Assembly (NCBI GenBank): GCA_037953745.1
Contig: JBAKBP010000198.1
Location: 124,001-188,000 of the forward strand
Reading direction: 5' to 3'
DNA length: 64,000 bases
From: Lithodes maja
Lineage: Eukaryota; Arthropoda; Malacostraca; Decapoda; Lithodidae
How positions within the stretch are numbered: the first letter of the stretch is position 1; each line of letters starts with the position of its first letter. The notes beneath the pieces are model-generated. The model was not told the DNA's origin. It ran no database searches and worked only from the letters and a program-made list of their open reading frames with translations. This document shows, in pieces, positions 10,636 through 20,462 of the stretch. The position numbers and the translations under genes are program-made.

Positions 10636-10980
10636 TCAGGGGTAGAGAGGCTTGGAGGGAACCCCCCAAGACCCCACTCCACCCACCGCCCCATCGCCAT
10701 CACCCAACAAACATGCCACCAAATTCTTCTTGGGCCAACTGTCAGGACAGTCCCGCCCCAAAACCGTGGCTAAACAGCGAAGACCGTAACAATCAATAGC
10801 CTGCAGGCGCTGTTCGGTCAAAGGTGTCTGCAAAAATGCCCGGGCATCCCTCTCTCCACTTATAACACTCCCCTCCCTAAATATCTGTTGTACTTGCTGG
10901 TCACTAGGCTGTACCGTGTTATCCTCCCCCGTAAATGATGAGTCATTAGACATAGTGCTGGTTATACAATTGCTGTTCAT
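10636..10980 (-). pseudogene. Element A Gag N-terminus (out of frame with the rest)
   Basis: A 114-codon frame beginning 243 bp inside the 5' LTR. It aligns with the Gag N-terminus of B-E around DARAFL, then YGLRCLATVLG, followed by a helix-type segment. This region looks SAP-like (short helix, loop, helix). The family phase is lost near a run of six C at about 10661-10668. A middle segment in another frame carries CGSPILCSPPP, the counterpart of GGSPVLAPPP in the other copies. Phase then shifts again at the G8 run near 10517-10525 into the long frame. Two homopolymer-linked, compensating shifts suggest recent mutation or sequence error. The second Met (MSNDSS) aligns better with the other copies as start. 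Confidence 0.75.
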
Positions 10981-11208
10981 AAAAAAAAAGAAGTGCTTAT
11001 TACTAATTGCAGTCTCGACTCACAAAATGTTAAAGATGCTTGAATGACTCTACTCTAGACACCCCCAACGAAACAATCTGCAAGTCCACCAATACAATAA
11101 TGACACAATAAAAATTCCTCCAATATGCAAGAAAATTCTAGCCAGCTCTACTAGGTAGCATAGAATAGTTCTCCAAAAAACATGTGATAGGATACTACTG
11201 AATCTTGT

Positions 11209-11220
11209 GCAAGGTCGCCA
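11209..11220 (-). other. Element A primer binding site (tRNA-Arg type)
   Basis: In sense, TGGCGACCTTGC begins three bases after the 5' LTR end. The first eight bases complement the 3' end of tRNA-Arg (…GGTCGCCA), used by several insect Ty3/gypsy elements. The same PBS occurs in B, D and E. The leader from here to 10981 is otherwise noncoding. Confidence 0.75.
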
Positions 11221-11223
11221 TTT

Positions 11224-12246
11224 TGTTACGGCTGGATCGGCAATACATATTCGGGATTCTTGATCGTAGGACAGAAATGGCTTATGTGACAACGACACGC
11301 TCGATTCCAGTCCCAAATACTATATGCTCCAGACAACAAAAGCACCAACGCCCTACAGAGTTATCGTCTATGGTAACGAGGTACCTTAACTCGGCGAAAG
11401 TGTACAACAGGGGTAGGCTATGAGGCTAAACTCCCTCAGACATTTATAGGTTACGTTATTACTAAAGAAATGCAATACTCAAGAAACTACGTTAATATTA
11501 AGCCTCTAATAATGTAGAATAGAAGCAGGCTAAAGGTATGACAGTGAAATGCTAAATGACAAATGTACACGCCTACTTGAAAGCGCGTGCACTAGAATAA
11601 CTGTCCCCTACTAACATGCACTAGCATGTAGCATACACGATGTTCATGATCCAGTAGATACCTAATAATACACATGGAAGGAACATAAATAGTAGTCACT
11701 TATTATAAGAATGAATCTATACTTGGAATAACTAAAAGGTTGCAGGCAACAGTACTGCGCCGGTAGCCTACTACCGCATAGGCTACTTCGCTTCTCTCAC
11801 TCTGTCTCCCCTCTGAGTCCGTATGCGCCCTACGCAACAGAACTCCGGACACAGCAGCAAAACGACAGTGCAGTTAATTGATACATGAAAGTATTAATAG
11901 TGTTGTCTTGTGTGTGAGTAATGTGTATTGTAAAGTGTTACATACATATACTTAAAGAGAGCTGCAATGCATAGTAAAATAAAGATATAACCCACTCATC
12001 ATCCCCATGTGTTCTAGCTAGCAGGCCAAGTCACAGGAACAACGAGTCCCAGCACCGAAAGCGAGAACCCAGGAAAAGACTGCAGAGAACACAAGGACAG
12101 ATAAATTACGTTACTCTACTATACCGGCACTACGAGCGAGCTGTAGTCTCTGGTACTACACTCGCTCCTGGCTCGGTAGGCAAATCAAGGCTAAGTCCTC
12201 GCCCCTCTACAGACAACTCCTGGGCATGGTCGGGCTCTTACACATG
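11224..12246 (-). repeat. Element A 5' LTR, first part (LTR 3' portion)
   Basis: Matches 3794-4816. It breaks off at CATG (12243-12246), where element B is inserted; the remainder resumes at 20463 after B. Confidence 0.95.
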
Positions 12247-14090
12247 TGTGACGCATGTCGAGTATGAGCATGCTGTACAGAACGCCCAGTCAGGCCCCAC
12301 CCTCGCTAGGATCGTCAGGGCAGGAACTTTGGCTGTAGTCTGTGTAGAGTTTCCTAACTCAGTTTATGTGAACCGTTGTACTATAAGTATTATCATTATG
12401 TATTTTGTTTTCTTCTAAGTCAACGAGTTCTATTTTATATCATTAGTTATAAGTATTGTGTGTGGGACTTATATACAATGATGAGAGAGAGAGTTATGTA
12501 ACGACAGCCAGTGAGCGCGCCACGAGGTGTGTAGGCCTAACTCCCTCCTCCCTTCCTCCCTTCCTCCCTTTCAGCGCGTGGGAAGTTCTTTGTCAATCCC
12601 AGATTGAGAGAATATGACGTCATGATTGCCAGTGGGCGGTCCTTAAGTAGTTTGAGATATGCCGCTAGAGGGCCGAGTATAAAAAGAGAGGTTTTTGCCA
12701 CCATGCTTCAGAACTCATCAGGCAAAGCGACCTCTCATATCCCTTGCAACTATCGATATTCTTCCGACTGATGTGAACTTTCTCTACTCTCTGAACAGCC
12801 TATTTTCTTCTTCTTCTGAACCCTTTTTAACCTCAATGACCCCTTTGGTGCAGATTTAGTCAGCCAAAGTATTATCGCTTGAGTTCTCACGAGATAAGTG
12901 CCTGTTAGATAGCCTATTTTTGGAAGGGTTAACTAGAATAGGATTGATTGATGTTTGTTGCACTCGTATATGTATTTCCCTGTGTACTATTATTCATGTT
13001 CCTGTTTTCTGCTGGTTTAGGTAATGCTAGACTGGGATAGGGTTCCTCGAGTTGTGATTTCCTATGAGTGCTAGGTTGGTTGAACCAGCACAATTGCAAC
13101 GGAGACGTGGGAAGCCTAGGGGGTCTTTTTGATTGTGTACCGTGGGAGTTTAGCACTGTGTTGCGAGTGAGGGCTTTTGCCTGTGCCACCCAACACTGTG
13201 CTATCTCATTTGCTTGACTTTGAGAGGATCGCCAGGAGAGAACCAGATACTAGTGATCTGGATCTCTCAAGAGAGCATCCCGTCAATTACCGTAATTTGG
13301 CCGCACAGTCTTAAGGACCTCGCTAGGCTACGAGCCGCTTGCTCAGCCATTGTCTCTTAACCTTAGATATCCCAGCTAGACTTTGCTCGACCAGCAGATA
13401 CAGCATAGTATTGAAGCTTCTCCTTATGTATATTATTGTTTAAGCACTATTGATTTCATGTGTGGCACGCTTAGCTACTTCAGAGATTAGTGGCCCACGA
13501 GCACAATCTTAGTAGGCTATTGCCAGTGCATTGTCGGAGTACTTCTTCTTAATGTTTGCCATATCCTATTGCTTATTCTTATAATTCTTCTTATGTCAAT
13601 TTAAAGCCTTTAATTACCAGTGAGTTATTCATTAAATTGCTGTTCAAAATCCGATACTTACTTCTTATGAGTATTCGAGAAGCATCTAACTTATCAGAAG
13701 ATTCCTTGCTTGATGCTCGAGGACTATTGTTTAACGTAACGTAATAGTGCCGATCCGAAGTAGAGGGTGGAGGACTTCTTAAGTTCTTAGTTCAAGGGTG
13801 GATTACTTCGGCTTCGGCCAACACTATTCTTTAGTGTTGTAGTACTTTCTTCTTTGTTTGATTGTTGACCAGACTAGATAACTCCCGTCTTGCTATTAGT
13901 CTGTTGTGTGAAACGCTAGTACCGAGTTCTTGTATACCCCGTTATAGCAGATAGAACTCTGGAGGGTAGTGGCGTTTTTTGTTCGGCTGGCAGTACTCTG
14001 GGGTTGGGATCGTGTGTTTCCGTTGTGGCAGCGAGCCATACTCGAGTCCTGTGTAAGAGCCCTAGTGTACCCGAGTGCCCGGTCGTAACA
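12247..14090 (+). repeat. Element B 5' LTR (1844 bp)
   Basis: Starts TGTGACGCATG and ends GGTCGTAACA. It shares its ends and much of its sequence with the LTRs of D and E. A conserved 62-codon frame in the U5-like part (13556-13744 here) recurs in the LTRs, but LTR identity explains it and I do not call it a gene. Confidence 0.95.
12615..12685 (+). promoter_or_regulatory. Element B LTR promoter: CRE palindrome and TATA box
   Basis: A perfect TGACGTCA (12615-12622, CREB/ATF-type site) lies 55 bp upstream of a strong TATA box, TATAAAAA (12678-12685). Transcription would be expected to start about 25-35 bp further on, defining the U3/R border near 12710. Both elements recur in other LTR copies (18983 and 19046; 34562 and 34625; 53770 and 53832). 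Binding by a CREB-type factor is inference. Confidence 0.7.
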
Positions 14091-14092
14091 AA

Positions 14093-14104
14093 TGGCGACC
14101 TTGC
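14093..14104 (+). other. Element B primer binding site
   Basis: TGGCGACCTTGC two bases after the 5' LTR; the first eight bases match the tRNA-Arg 3' end. Identical sites start at 36040 (D) and 55245 (E). Confidence 0.75.
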
Positions 14105-14305
14105 TTAGGATTTTGTGAACAGTATAATTTTTTGCAGAGTTGTACAACATTTGTTTGTTGGTACTTTAGCGTACATATTGAAGAATATTTTTTTTTTGTA
14201 AGGCAATTAGGAGAGCATTTAAGAGACTCCAGTTAATTTAGTAATTAGTGCTTGCATAAGGGAGTTTAACACTTTTGTCTCGAGAATTTTTTGGTGAACT
14301 TCAGT

Positions 14306-17300
14306 ATGTCGGGCCCTAGTACTGACGAGGAGCGAGAGATGCTATGTGAGGAGGTGCCGTTAGTAACTAGTGAGGAGGATGCTAGACTTTTTGTGAGTAA
14401 GCAGTACCACGTGACGGAGGAGAGGCTGACTGGGGTGAATGTTTATGGCTTGCACCTGATAGCCAAGGTTTTGGGTCTATCCAATGTAGGAGGGATGTCC
14501 AAGGGGGAGCTGATTTCCTGGGTGTTGCGTGGGCGACATGGGGTTTCGGAGGAGAGGGCGTTTGGGGGGGTTCCTCCCCAGATCCCCTCTCACTCGACTC
14601 CCACAGTGCCGTCCACTCAGTTGCCGGAGGTTAGCACTCTCCCACAGAGGGATGAGCATTGGAAGATTGGAGTGCCCTCGGGCGGTGCGTATGGTGGTTC
14701 CCCAGTTCTTGCCCCCCCTCCTTCAGTAGTGGCAGCTCCCTCTTCCGGCCTGTCTCCTGAGATGATATTTAAACTTGAGCTTGCTAAAATTGAGGCTAGG
14801 AGGCAGGAGAATGAGACTAGGAAGCATGAGATTGAGTCTAGGAGGCATGAGAAGGAGATTGAGGCTGAGATTAGGAGGCACGAGGATGAGACCAGGAGGC
14901 ACGAGGATGAGACCAGGAGACACGAGGCTGAGCTTAGATACGACTCAGAGAAATATTGTGCTCAAATAGATTTAGATAAGACTCGTGCAGAGTCGACAGG
15001 GGCTCGGATGGGCCGTGAGGGCCAAGTAAGAGAACAGTCCTTGTCTCACTTAGTCAAATTGGTGCCGGCATTTAGTGAAACTGAAGTCACAGAATTTTTT
15101 AATCGTTTTGAGAAGAAGTGTAGGGAGCATAATTGGCCTGAAGAGAAGTGGGCAGCTCTGGTCTCCTCAAGACTTACGGGTAAGGGTCTGAAGGCTTATG
15201 ATGCACTGCCTTTAGAGTCTTGCATTGACTACCCAGTATTGAAGAGAGCTGTCCTACGGGCATACGAGTTGCAACCAGAAACATATCGATTGAAGTTTCG
15301 GGGTGTTACGAAGACTAGGGAGGCGACCTTTCTTGAACATGCCCGGGACTTAAAAGATGCACTTGCTAACTGGACACGTTCTGAGAAAGCTGAGACGGCC
15401 GAACAGTTGACTGAGCTGTTTCTGCTCGAGCAGTTTTATAAGTGTACTGGTGCAGATATGACTTTAACTATTAAAGAAAAGAACCCTAAAACTCTACAGG
15501 AGGCAGCTGAGATGGCTGACCTCCGGCTATCATTAATTCGTGGGTGCGGGTCTGCCCAGCGTAGTGAGGCAGGTAACAAGGGGCGTGACACCCCACCCCC
15601 CCGAGTTAGTGATATACATTATGCAAACAAGTACAAGAGCTATGATACCAAGACTGACCACAAGACTAGCACCGTCCCATTTAAGAAGGGGCCGGGCCCT
15701 TCCCAGTACCAAGGGAAGCCCAGAGGGGAGTTGGAGTGTTATCATTGTCATGAAAAGGGGCACTTTGCAAGAGTCTGTCCTAGCAAACCACCTACAGCAG
15801 CTGTGTCTTTGGCCTGCAACATTGGTGTGTCTCCGAAGTTTTCTGAGTTTGCCCGGGGCAGTTCGTCAGAGGCTGAGGCACAGCCAATGCAGAAGCACCT
15901 GGGAGGCTCGAACCCTGCTCAGGATGTTTTTTGCGACCATAGAGGACGGGGTTGCGTGATGTGGGCGGGGCGCAAGCATGGAGTAGAGGTCTTGCGTGAT
16001 ACAGGTGCTTCCCAGACTCTGATGAATAACTTGACTGGCTACCCTATAAATGCGGCTCGGGTGGTAGTGGTGCAGGGTATTAATGCAACTCGGTCATACC
16101 CGCTGGTGCGGTTGGAGTTGGAGGTGGATGGTGTGGCACGTGAATTGGATGTCGGGATTGTGGAGAAACTGCCAGTGGAGGGCGTCGACCTTCTTCTCGG
16201 CAACGACTTTGCAATGCCCGCTTCTGAGGTTCTACCCTTAGTCGTTGCCGAGAGGACGGCCGACGTGAGTAGGGAAGAGCAAGAGTGTGTCGAGCGGTGC
16301 CAGGCACAACCCATGGCGTGTGCTGTCACCCGAGCTCGGGCAGCTAAAGTGTCACAGCCTAGTCCTCCGTCTTCAGACCAGCAGAGGAACGATCAACAGG
16401 AGGAGGCTAAAGCTGGAGTTGGTTTTAAGAGTTTTGACTCGGCGGCTCTCCTGGGTGATTTAGTATTGGCACCTATGTTGGAGTCTGGAGAGGCCCCAGG
16501 ACCTGTCACAGCTAGTGAGGAGGTAGGGCCGGAAGAGACTCCGGGGCAGCAACGTTGCACACGGAGAGAAAAAAGGGTTGCTCAGTTTGATATTGGGGAA
16601 GGACTTGGGTTGCTTCGGAAGCATCTAGACAGGTTGGTTCCCTCAGATATTTGTAAACTGCAGTTGGAGGATCCGGAAGTTCAGAAGTGTGGTAATGGTG
16701 CTGTCGAGATTAAACACGAGGACGGGGAAGCATGTCATGTGAACCTGTTGGAGGAGTTTGTGAGGCAACCACCTGAGCAGCCTACTGTCCCTGCGTTGGT
16801 CTGCCGCGGCCAAGGTGGAGAAGGAGAGGGGGGCAGTAGGGCACAGGTGGAGGAGAGTAGGGATTGTTATGTCTCGGCGGAGCCGTGGGCGGGGGACACG
16901 AGTCTGGTGGCTGTGGAAGCGCTAGAGCACCTGCCTGAGCAGCAGTGTGCAGCACTCCAGCACCAGCTCGGTTCATACCCCACTGGTCGTGCCGAGCCCC
17001 TGAGTCTCACAACTCGGACGGTGCGAGATGTTCCGCGGGCAGGTCACGTGAATGTAAAAAGACCGTTAGCCTCGTTGTTTCGGTGGTTCAAGGTGGGCGA
17101 CGAGGCTTTGGCATGGTTGCCAGGTCAGGGTCGACCCATGGCTGCCAAGGGTGGTGGTCAAAAGGAGGACATTGAGCAGATTGGTAAGGTCGGCTGTGGT
17201 ATCGCAGTGCCCGGTCGTCGCATAGCCTCCCAATGCTGCTCTAGTCTAATGCAACAGCCCTACCACAGACCGACTGTATCTGGCCATGTCGCTAAAAGCG

Positions 17301-18130
17301 GTGATGCTGCGCAGGCAGATGTCGTCACAAGGAATGTGGGGGTGCGCATGTACGGTATCGGCGGGGAAGCCTTAGCTATAATGAACTGTGGGAGTGACTG
17401 CACGGGTGGTACTGATTGTCCCTCTCATGACCTGGCTGTTCTAGGGACGAAGGTGGAGAAGGAGGGAGACTACAGGTTAGAAGCTGCGGTCTCGGCTGGG
17501 TTGTGGGAGGGCACAAGGCATGTTGTTCGTGGAGACAGTGCAAGGCAGTTATTTACTAGGCTATGGCAGTACTTTCGCATGTTTGTTGCTTCTCCAGGCC
17601 TGAGGTACGGGGTAGAATCCGACATGCAGGCTGGAGATAGTGCAAGGCTCAGTTTAATTCCCTGCCGTATAAATCCTGCTCGACAGCCTATGGTGCAAGC
17701 AGAGCTGGATTACGTGTGGACGAAGGATCTGAGGGATAAGGAATGTCGTGAGTGGTCGTTGCTTGTAACTTTGTCCGAGCGTGCTAAAGAGGTATGTGGT
17801 TTTGTTGTGGACGGGAGTACCTACCAGTGCAATGTTGTGCCTGACGGACTTAAGAATGCACCAGCAACGTGTCAGAGCCTGATGAATGAAAGTGAAAAGG
17901 ACGATGATGCGCTGGGGCATTTCGAGATCTATGTTCCAGCCTATGGTCCGGTCGGTGTAGTTTACCCAGATCATTACCCTCTCAAGATCTTGGACCCGTT
18001 TCACAATCGGAATATGAGGCTGACCAGGTGGTCACTAAGGTTATTGGTATATAACCTGGACATAAGCCATATTGCCGGTTGTGACAACGAGGTTGCATGT
18101 GGTCGTTCAGGGGTATATGATCCTGGGTAA
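14306..18130 (+). CDS. Element B Gag-protease fused to pol remnants (1274 aa, uninterrupted)
   Basis: Start chosen at ATG 14306; the open frame extends further upstream only through a TTG codon. N-terminal SAP-like region (about 25-70), proline-rich linker, a coiled coil of R/E/H-rich repeats (about 157-220), SCAN-like capsid (about 245-410), zinc knuckle CYHCHEKGHFARVC (478-491) and protease DTGASQ (Asp565). After that the frame skips the integrase finger and core. It keeps a diverged GPY/F-like piece (VGDEALAWLPG, near 17092), a diverged RT start (SLIP.RINPARQP, near 17650) and an RT fragment (GLKNAPAT). It then jumps over the YLDD region to the end of RNase H (HNRNMRLTRWSL). Gag and protease could work; RT and integrase cannot. 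A 1274-codon frame surviving through dead pol sequence is unusual. Confidence 0.9.
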   Translation: MSGPSTDEEREMLCEEVPLVTSEEDARLFVSKQYHVTEERLTGVNVYGLHLIAKVLGLSNVGGMSKGELISWVLRGRHGVSEERAFGGVPPQIPSHSTPTVPSTQLPEVSTLPQRDEHWKIGVPSGGAYGGSPVLAPPPSVVAAPSSGLSPEMIFKLELAKIEARRQENETRKHEIESRRHEKEIEAEIRRHEDETRRHEDETRRHEAELRYDSEKYCAQIDLDKTRAESTGARMGREGQVREQSLSHLVKLVPAFSETEVTEFFNRFEKKCREHNWPEEKWAALVSSRLTGKGLKAYDALPLESCIDYPVLKRAVLRAYELQPETYRLKFRGVTKTREATFLEHARDLKDALANWTRSEKAETAEQLTELFLLEQFYKCTGADMTLTIKEKNPKTLQEAAEMADLRLSLIRGCGSAQRSEAGNKGRDTPPPRVSDIHYANKYKSYDTKTDHKTSTVPFKKGPGPSQYQGKPRGELECYHCHEKGHFARVCPSKPPTAAVSLACNIGVSPKFSEFARGSSSEAEAQPMQKHLGGSNPAQDVFCDHRGRGCVMWAGRKHGVEVLRDTGASQTLMNNLTGYPINAARVVVVQGINATRSYPLVRLELEVDGVARELDVGIVEKLPVEGVDLLLGNDFAMPASEVLPLVVAERTADVSREEQECVERCQAQPMACAVTRARAAKVSQPSPPSSDQQRNDQQEEAKAGVGFKSFDSAALLGDLVLAPMLESGEAPGPVTASEEVGPEETPGQQRCTRREKRVAQFDIGEGLGLLRKHLDRLVPSDICKLQLEDPEVQKCGNGAVEIKHEDGEACHVNLLEEFVRQPPEQPTVPALVCRGQGGEGEGGSRAQVEESRDCYVSAEPWAGDTSLVAVEALEHLPEQQCAALQHQLGSYPTGRAEPLSLTTRTVRDVPRAGHVNVKRPLASLFRWFKVGDEALAWLPGQGRPMAAKGGGQKEDIEQIGKVGCGIAVPGRRIASQCCSSLMQQPYHRPTVSGHVAKSGDAAQADVVTRNVGVRMYGIGGEALAIMNCGSDCTGGTDCPSHDLAVLGTKVEKEGDYRLEAAVSAGLWEGTRHVVRGDSARQLFTRLWQYFRMFVASPGLRYGVESDMQAGDSARLSLIPCRINPARQPMVQAELDYVWTKDLRDKECREWSLLVTLSERAKEVCGFVVDGSTYQCNVVPDGLKNAPATCQSLMNESEKDDDALGHFEIYVPAYGPVGVVYPDHYPLKILDPFHNRNMRLTRWSLRLLVYNLDISHIAGCDNEVACGRSGVYDPG

Positions 18131-18615
18131 ATTGACACACGGGTAGCCTCCTGCTTTGGTTTGAGTAGTATTTTGCGCTTGGTGCTTGTTGGCTCGCGGT
18201 TGTAGCCCAGCGTATTGGGTCGTAAAGCAGGATTGTTGAGCGTTTGGTATAGAAGAAAATAGGCTGCCCTTATAGTGCAGCCGGAAAAAAACATATTAAA
18301 ATATAAAAATCATATAAAAACTCTTTCTTTTTGATGAAGATAATTGTATAAGTTTGTCATAGCCTATAAGGTTTGAGTAGTCCACGAACTATCAAACGGC
18401 TGAGCTGCTGTAAGCTCGCTCTGGGAGCATGATATTGTGTCTTTTACTATTGTTGGGAGGAGTTATGAAATGTGAATTTTTTTTTTATAAGATGTGTTTT
18501 AGTGATAAACTCAGCGTTGTTTTAGTGCCATGCGGTCGCTGGGTGTGAGGGGTTTGATGGGGTTCTGTATATCAGATTTTAGCTCAGGGTTGAGCAAGTA
18601 AAATCTTGGGGGAGG
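18131..18615 (+). promoter_or_regulatory. Element B 3' noncoding region and PPT
   Basis: 485 bp without coding content end in AAATCTTGGGGGAGG (18601-18615), the polypurine tract immediately before the 3' LTR. The same region is present in D (41421-41936) and E (59259-59744); in C it is cut short by a deletion. Confidence 0.8.
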
Positions 18616-20458
18616 TGTGACGCATGTCGAGTATGAGCATGCTGTACAGAACGCCCAGTCAGGCCCCACCCTCGCTAGGATCGTCAGGGCAGGAACTTTG
18701 GCTGTAGTCTGTGTAGAGTTTCCTAACTCAGTTTATGTGAACCGTTGTACATAAGTATTATCATTATGTATTTTGTTTTCTTCTAAGTCAACGAGTTCTA
18801 TTTTATATCATTAGTTATAAGTATTGTGTGTGGGACTTATATACAATGATGAGAGAGAGAGTTATGTAACGACAGCCAGTGAGCGCGCCACGAGGTGTGT
18901 AGGCCTAACTCCCTCCTCCCTTCCTCCCTTCCTCCCTTTCAGCGCGTGGGAAGTTCTTTGTCAATCCCAGATTGAGAGAATATGACGTCATGATTGCCAG
19001 TGGGCGGTCCTTAAGTAGTTTGAGATATGCCGCTAGAGGGCCGAGTATAAAAAGAGAGGTTTTTGCCACCATGCTTCAGAACTCATCAGGCAAAGCGACC
19101 TCTCATATCCCTTGCAACTATCGATATTCTTCCGACTGATGTGAACTTTCTCTACTCTCTGAACAGCCTATTTTCTTCTTCTTCTGAACCCTTTTTAACC
19201 TCAATGACCCCTTTGGTGCAGATTTAGTCAGCCAAAGTATTATCGCTTGAGTTCTCACGAGATAAGTGCCTGTTAGATAGCCTATTTTTGGAAGGGTTAA
19301 CTAGAATAGGATTGATTGATGTTTGTTGCACTCGTATATGTATTTCCCTGTGTACTATTATTCATGTTCCTGTTTTCTGCTGGTTTAGGTAATGCTAGAC
19401 TGGGATAGGGTTCCTCGAGTTGTGATTTCCTATGAGTGCTAGGTTGGTTGAACCAGCACAATTGCAACGGAGACGTGGGAAGCCTAGGGGGTCTTTTTGA
19501 TTGTGTACCGTGGGAGTTTAGCACTGTGTTGCGAGTGAGGGCTTTTGCCTGTGCCACCCAACACTGTGCTATCTCATTTGCTTGACTTTGAGAGGATCGC
19601 CAGGAGAGAACCAGATACTAGTGATCTGGATCTCTCAAGAGAGCATCCCGTCAATTACCGTAATTTGGCCGCACAGTCTTAAGGACCTCGCTAGGCTACG
19701 AGCCGCTTGCTCAGCCATTGTCTCTTAACCTTAGATATCCCAGCTAGACTTTGCTCGACCAGCAGATACAGCATAGTATTGAAGCTTCTCCTTATGTATA
19801 TTATTGTTTAAGCACTATTGATTTCATGTGTGGCACGCTTAGCTACTTCAGAGATTAGTGGCCCACGAGCACAATCTTAGTAGGCTATTGCCAGTGCATT
19901 GTCGGAGTACTTCTTCTTAATGTTTGCCATATCCTATTGCTTATTCTTATAATTCTTCTTATGTCAATTTAAAGCCTTTAATTACCAGTGAGTTATTCAT
20001 TAAATTGCTGTTCAAAATCCGATACTTACTTCTTATGAGTATTCGAGAAGCATCTAACTTATCAGAAGATTCCTTGCTTGATGCTCGAGGACTATTGTTT
20101 AACGTAACGTAATAGTGCCGATCCGAAGTAGAGGGTGGAGGACTTCTTAAGTTCTTAGTTCAAGGGTGGATTACTTCGGCTTCGGCCAACACTATTCTTT
20201 AGTGTTGTAGTACTTTCTTCTTTGTTTGATTGTTGACCAGACTAGATAACTCCCGTCTTGCTATTAGTCTGTTGTGTGAAACGCTAGTACCGAGTTCTTG
20301 TATACCCCGTTATAGCAGATAGAACTCTGGAGGGTAGTGGCGTTTTTTGTTCGGCTGGCAGTACTCTGGGGTTGGGATCGTGTGTTTCCGTTGTGGCAGC
20401 GAGCCATACTCGAGTCCTGTGTAAGAGCCCTAGTGTACCCGAGTGCCCGGTCGTAACA
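18616..20458 (+). repeat. Element B 3' LTR (1843 bp)
   Basis: Nearly identical to 12247-14090, so insertion was recent. Followed by the CATG target duplication at 20459-20462. Confidence 0.95.
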
Positions 20459-20462
20459 CATG

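Larger units (their letters stand above)
12247..20458 (+). mobile_element. Non-autonomous Ty3/gypsy element B, nested in the LTR of A
   Basis: Complete element with LTRs at 12247-14090 and 18616-20458 (nearly identical; one visible base indel near 12380/18750). A 4-bp target duplication CATG (12243-12246 and 20459-20462) proves insertion into LTR A: removing B rebuilds the contiguous sequence seen at 4805-4830. PBS, Gag, protease and PPT are present. Integrase and the RT core are missing. Confidence 0.95.

Noticed and set aside
12929..13189. 86-codon minus-strand frame in LTRs (also 19297, 54081, 60422)
   Set aside because: Antisense within the LTR, disrupted in element D; no recognisable protein feature.
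13556..13744. Conserved 62-codon frame recurring in LTRs (also 19924, 35503, 43258, 54708, 61049)
   Set aside because: It lies wholly within near-identical LTRs, so conservation follows from recent copying; no domain or codon signal supports a gene.
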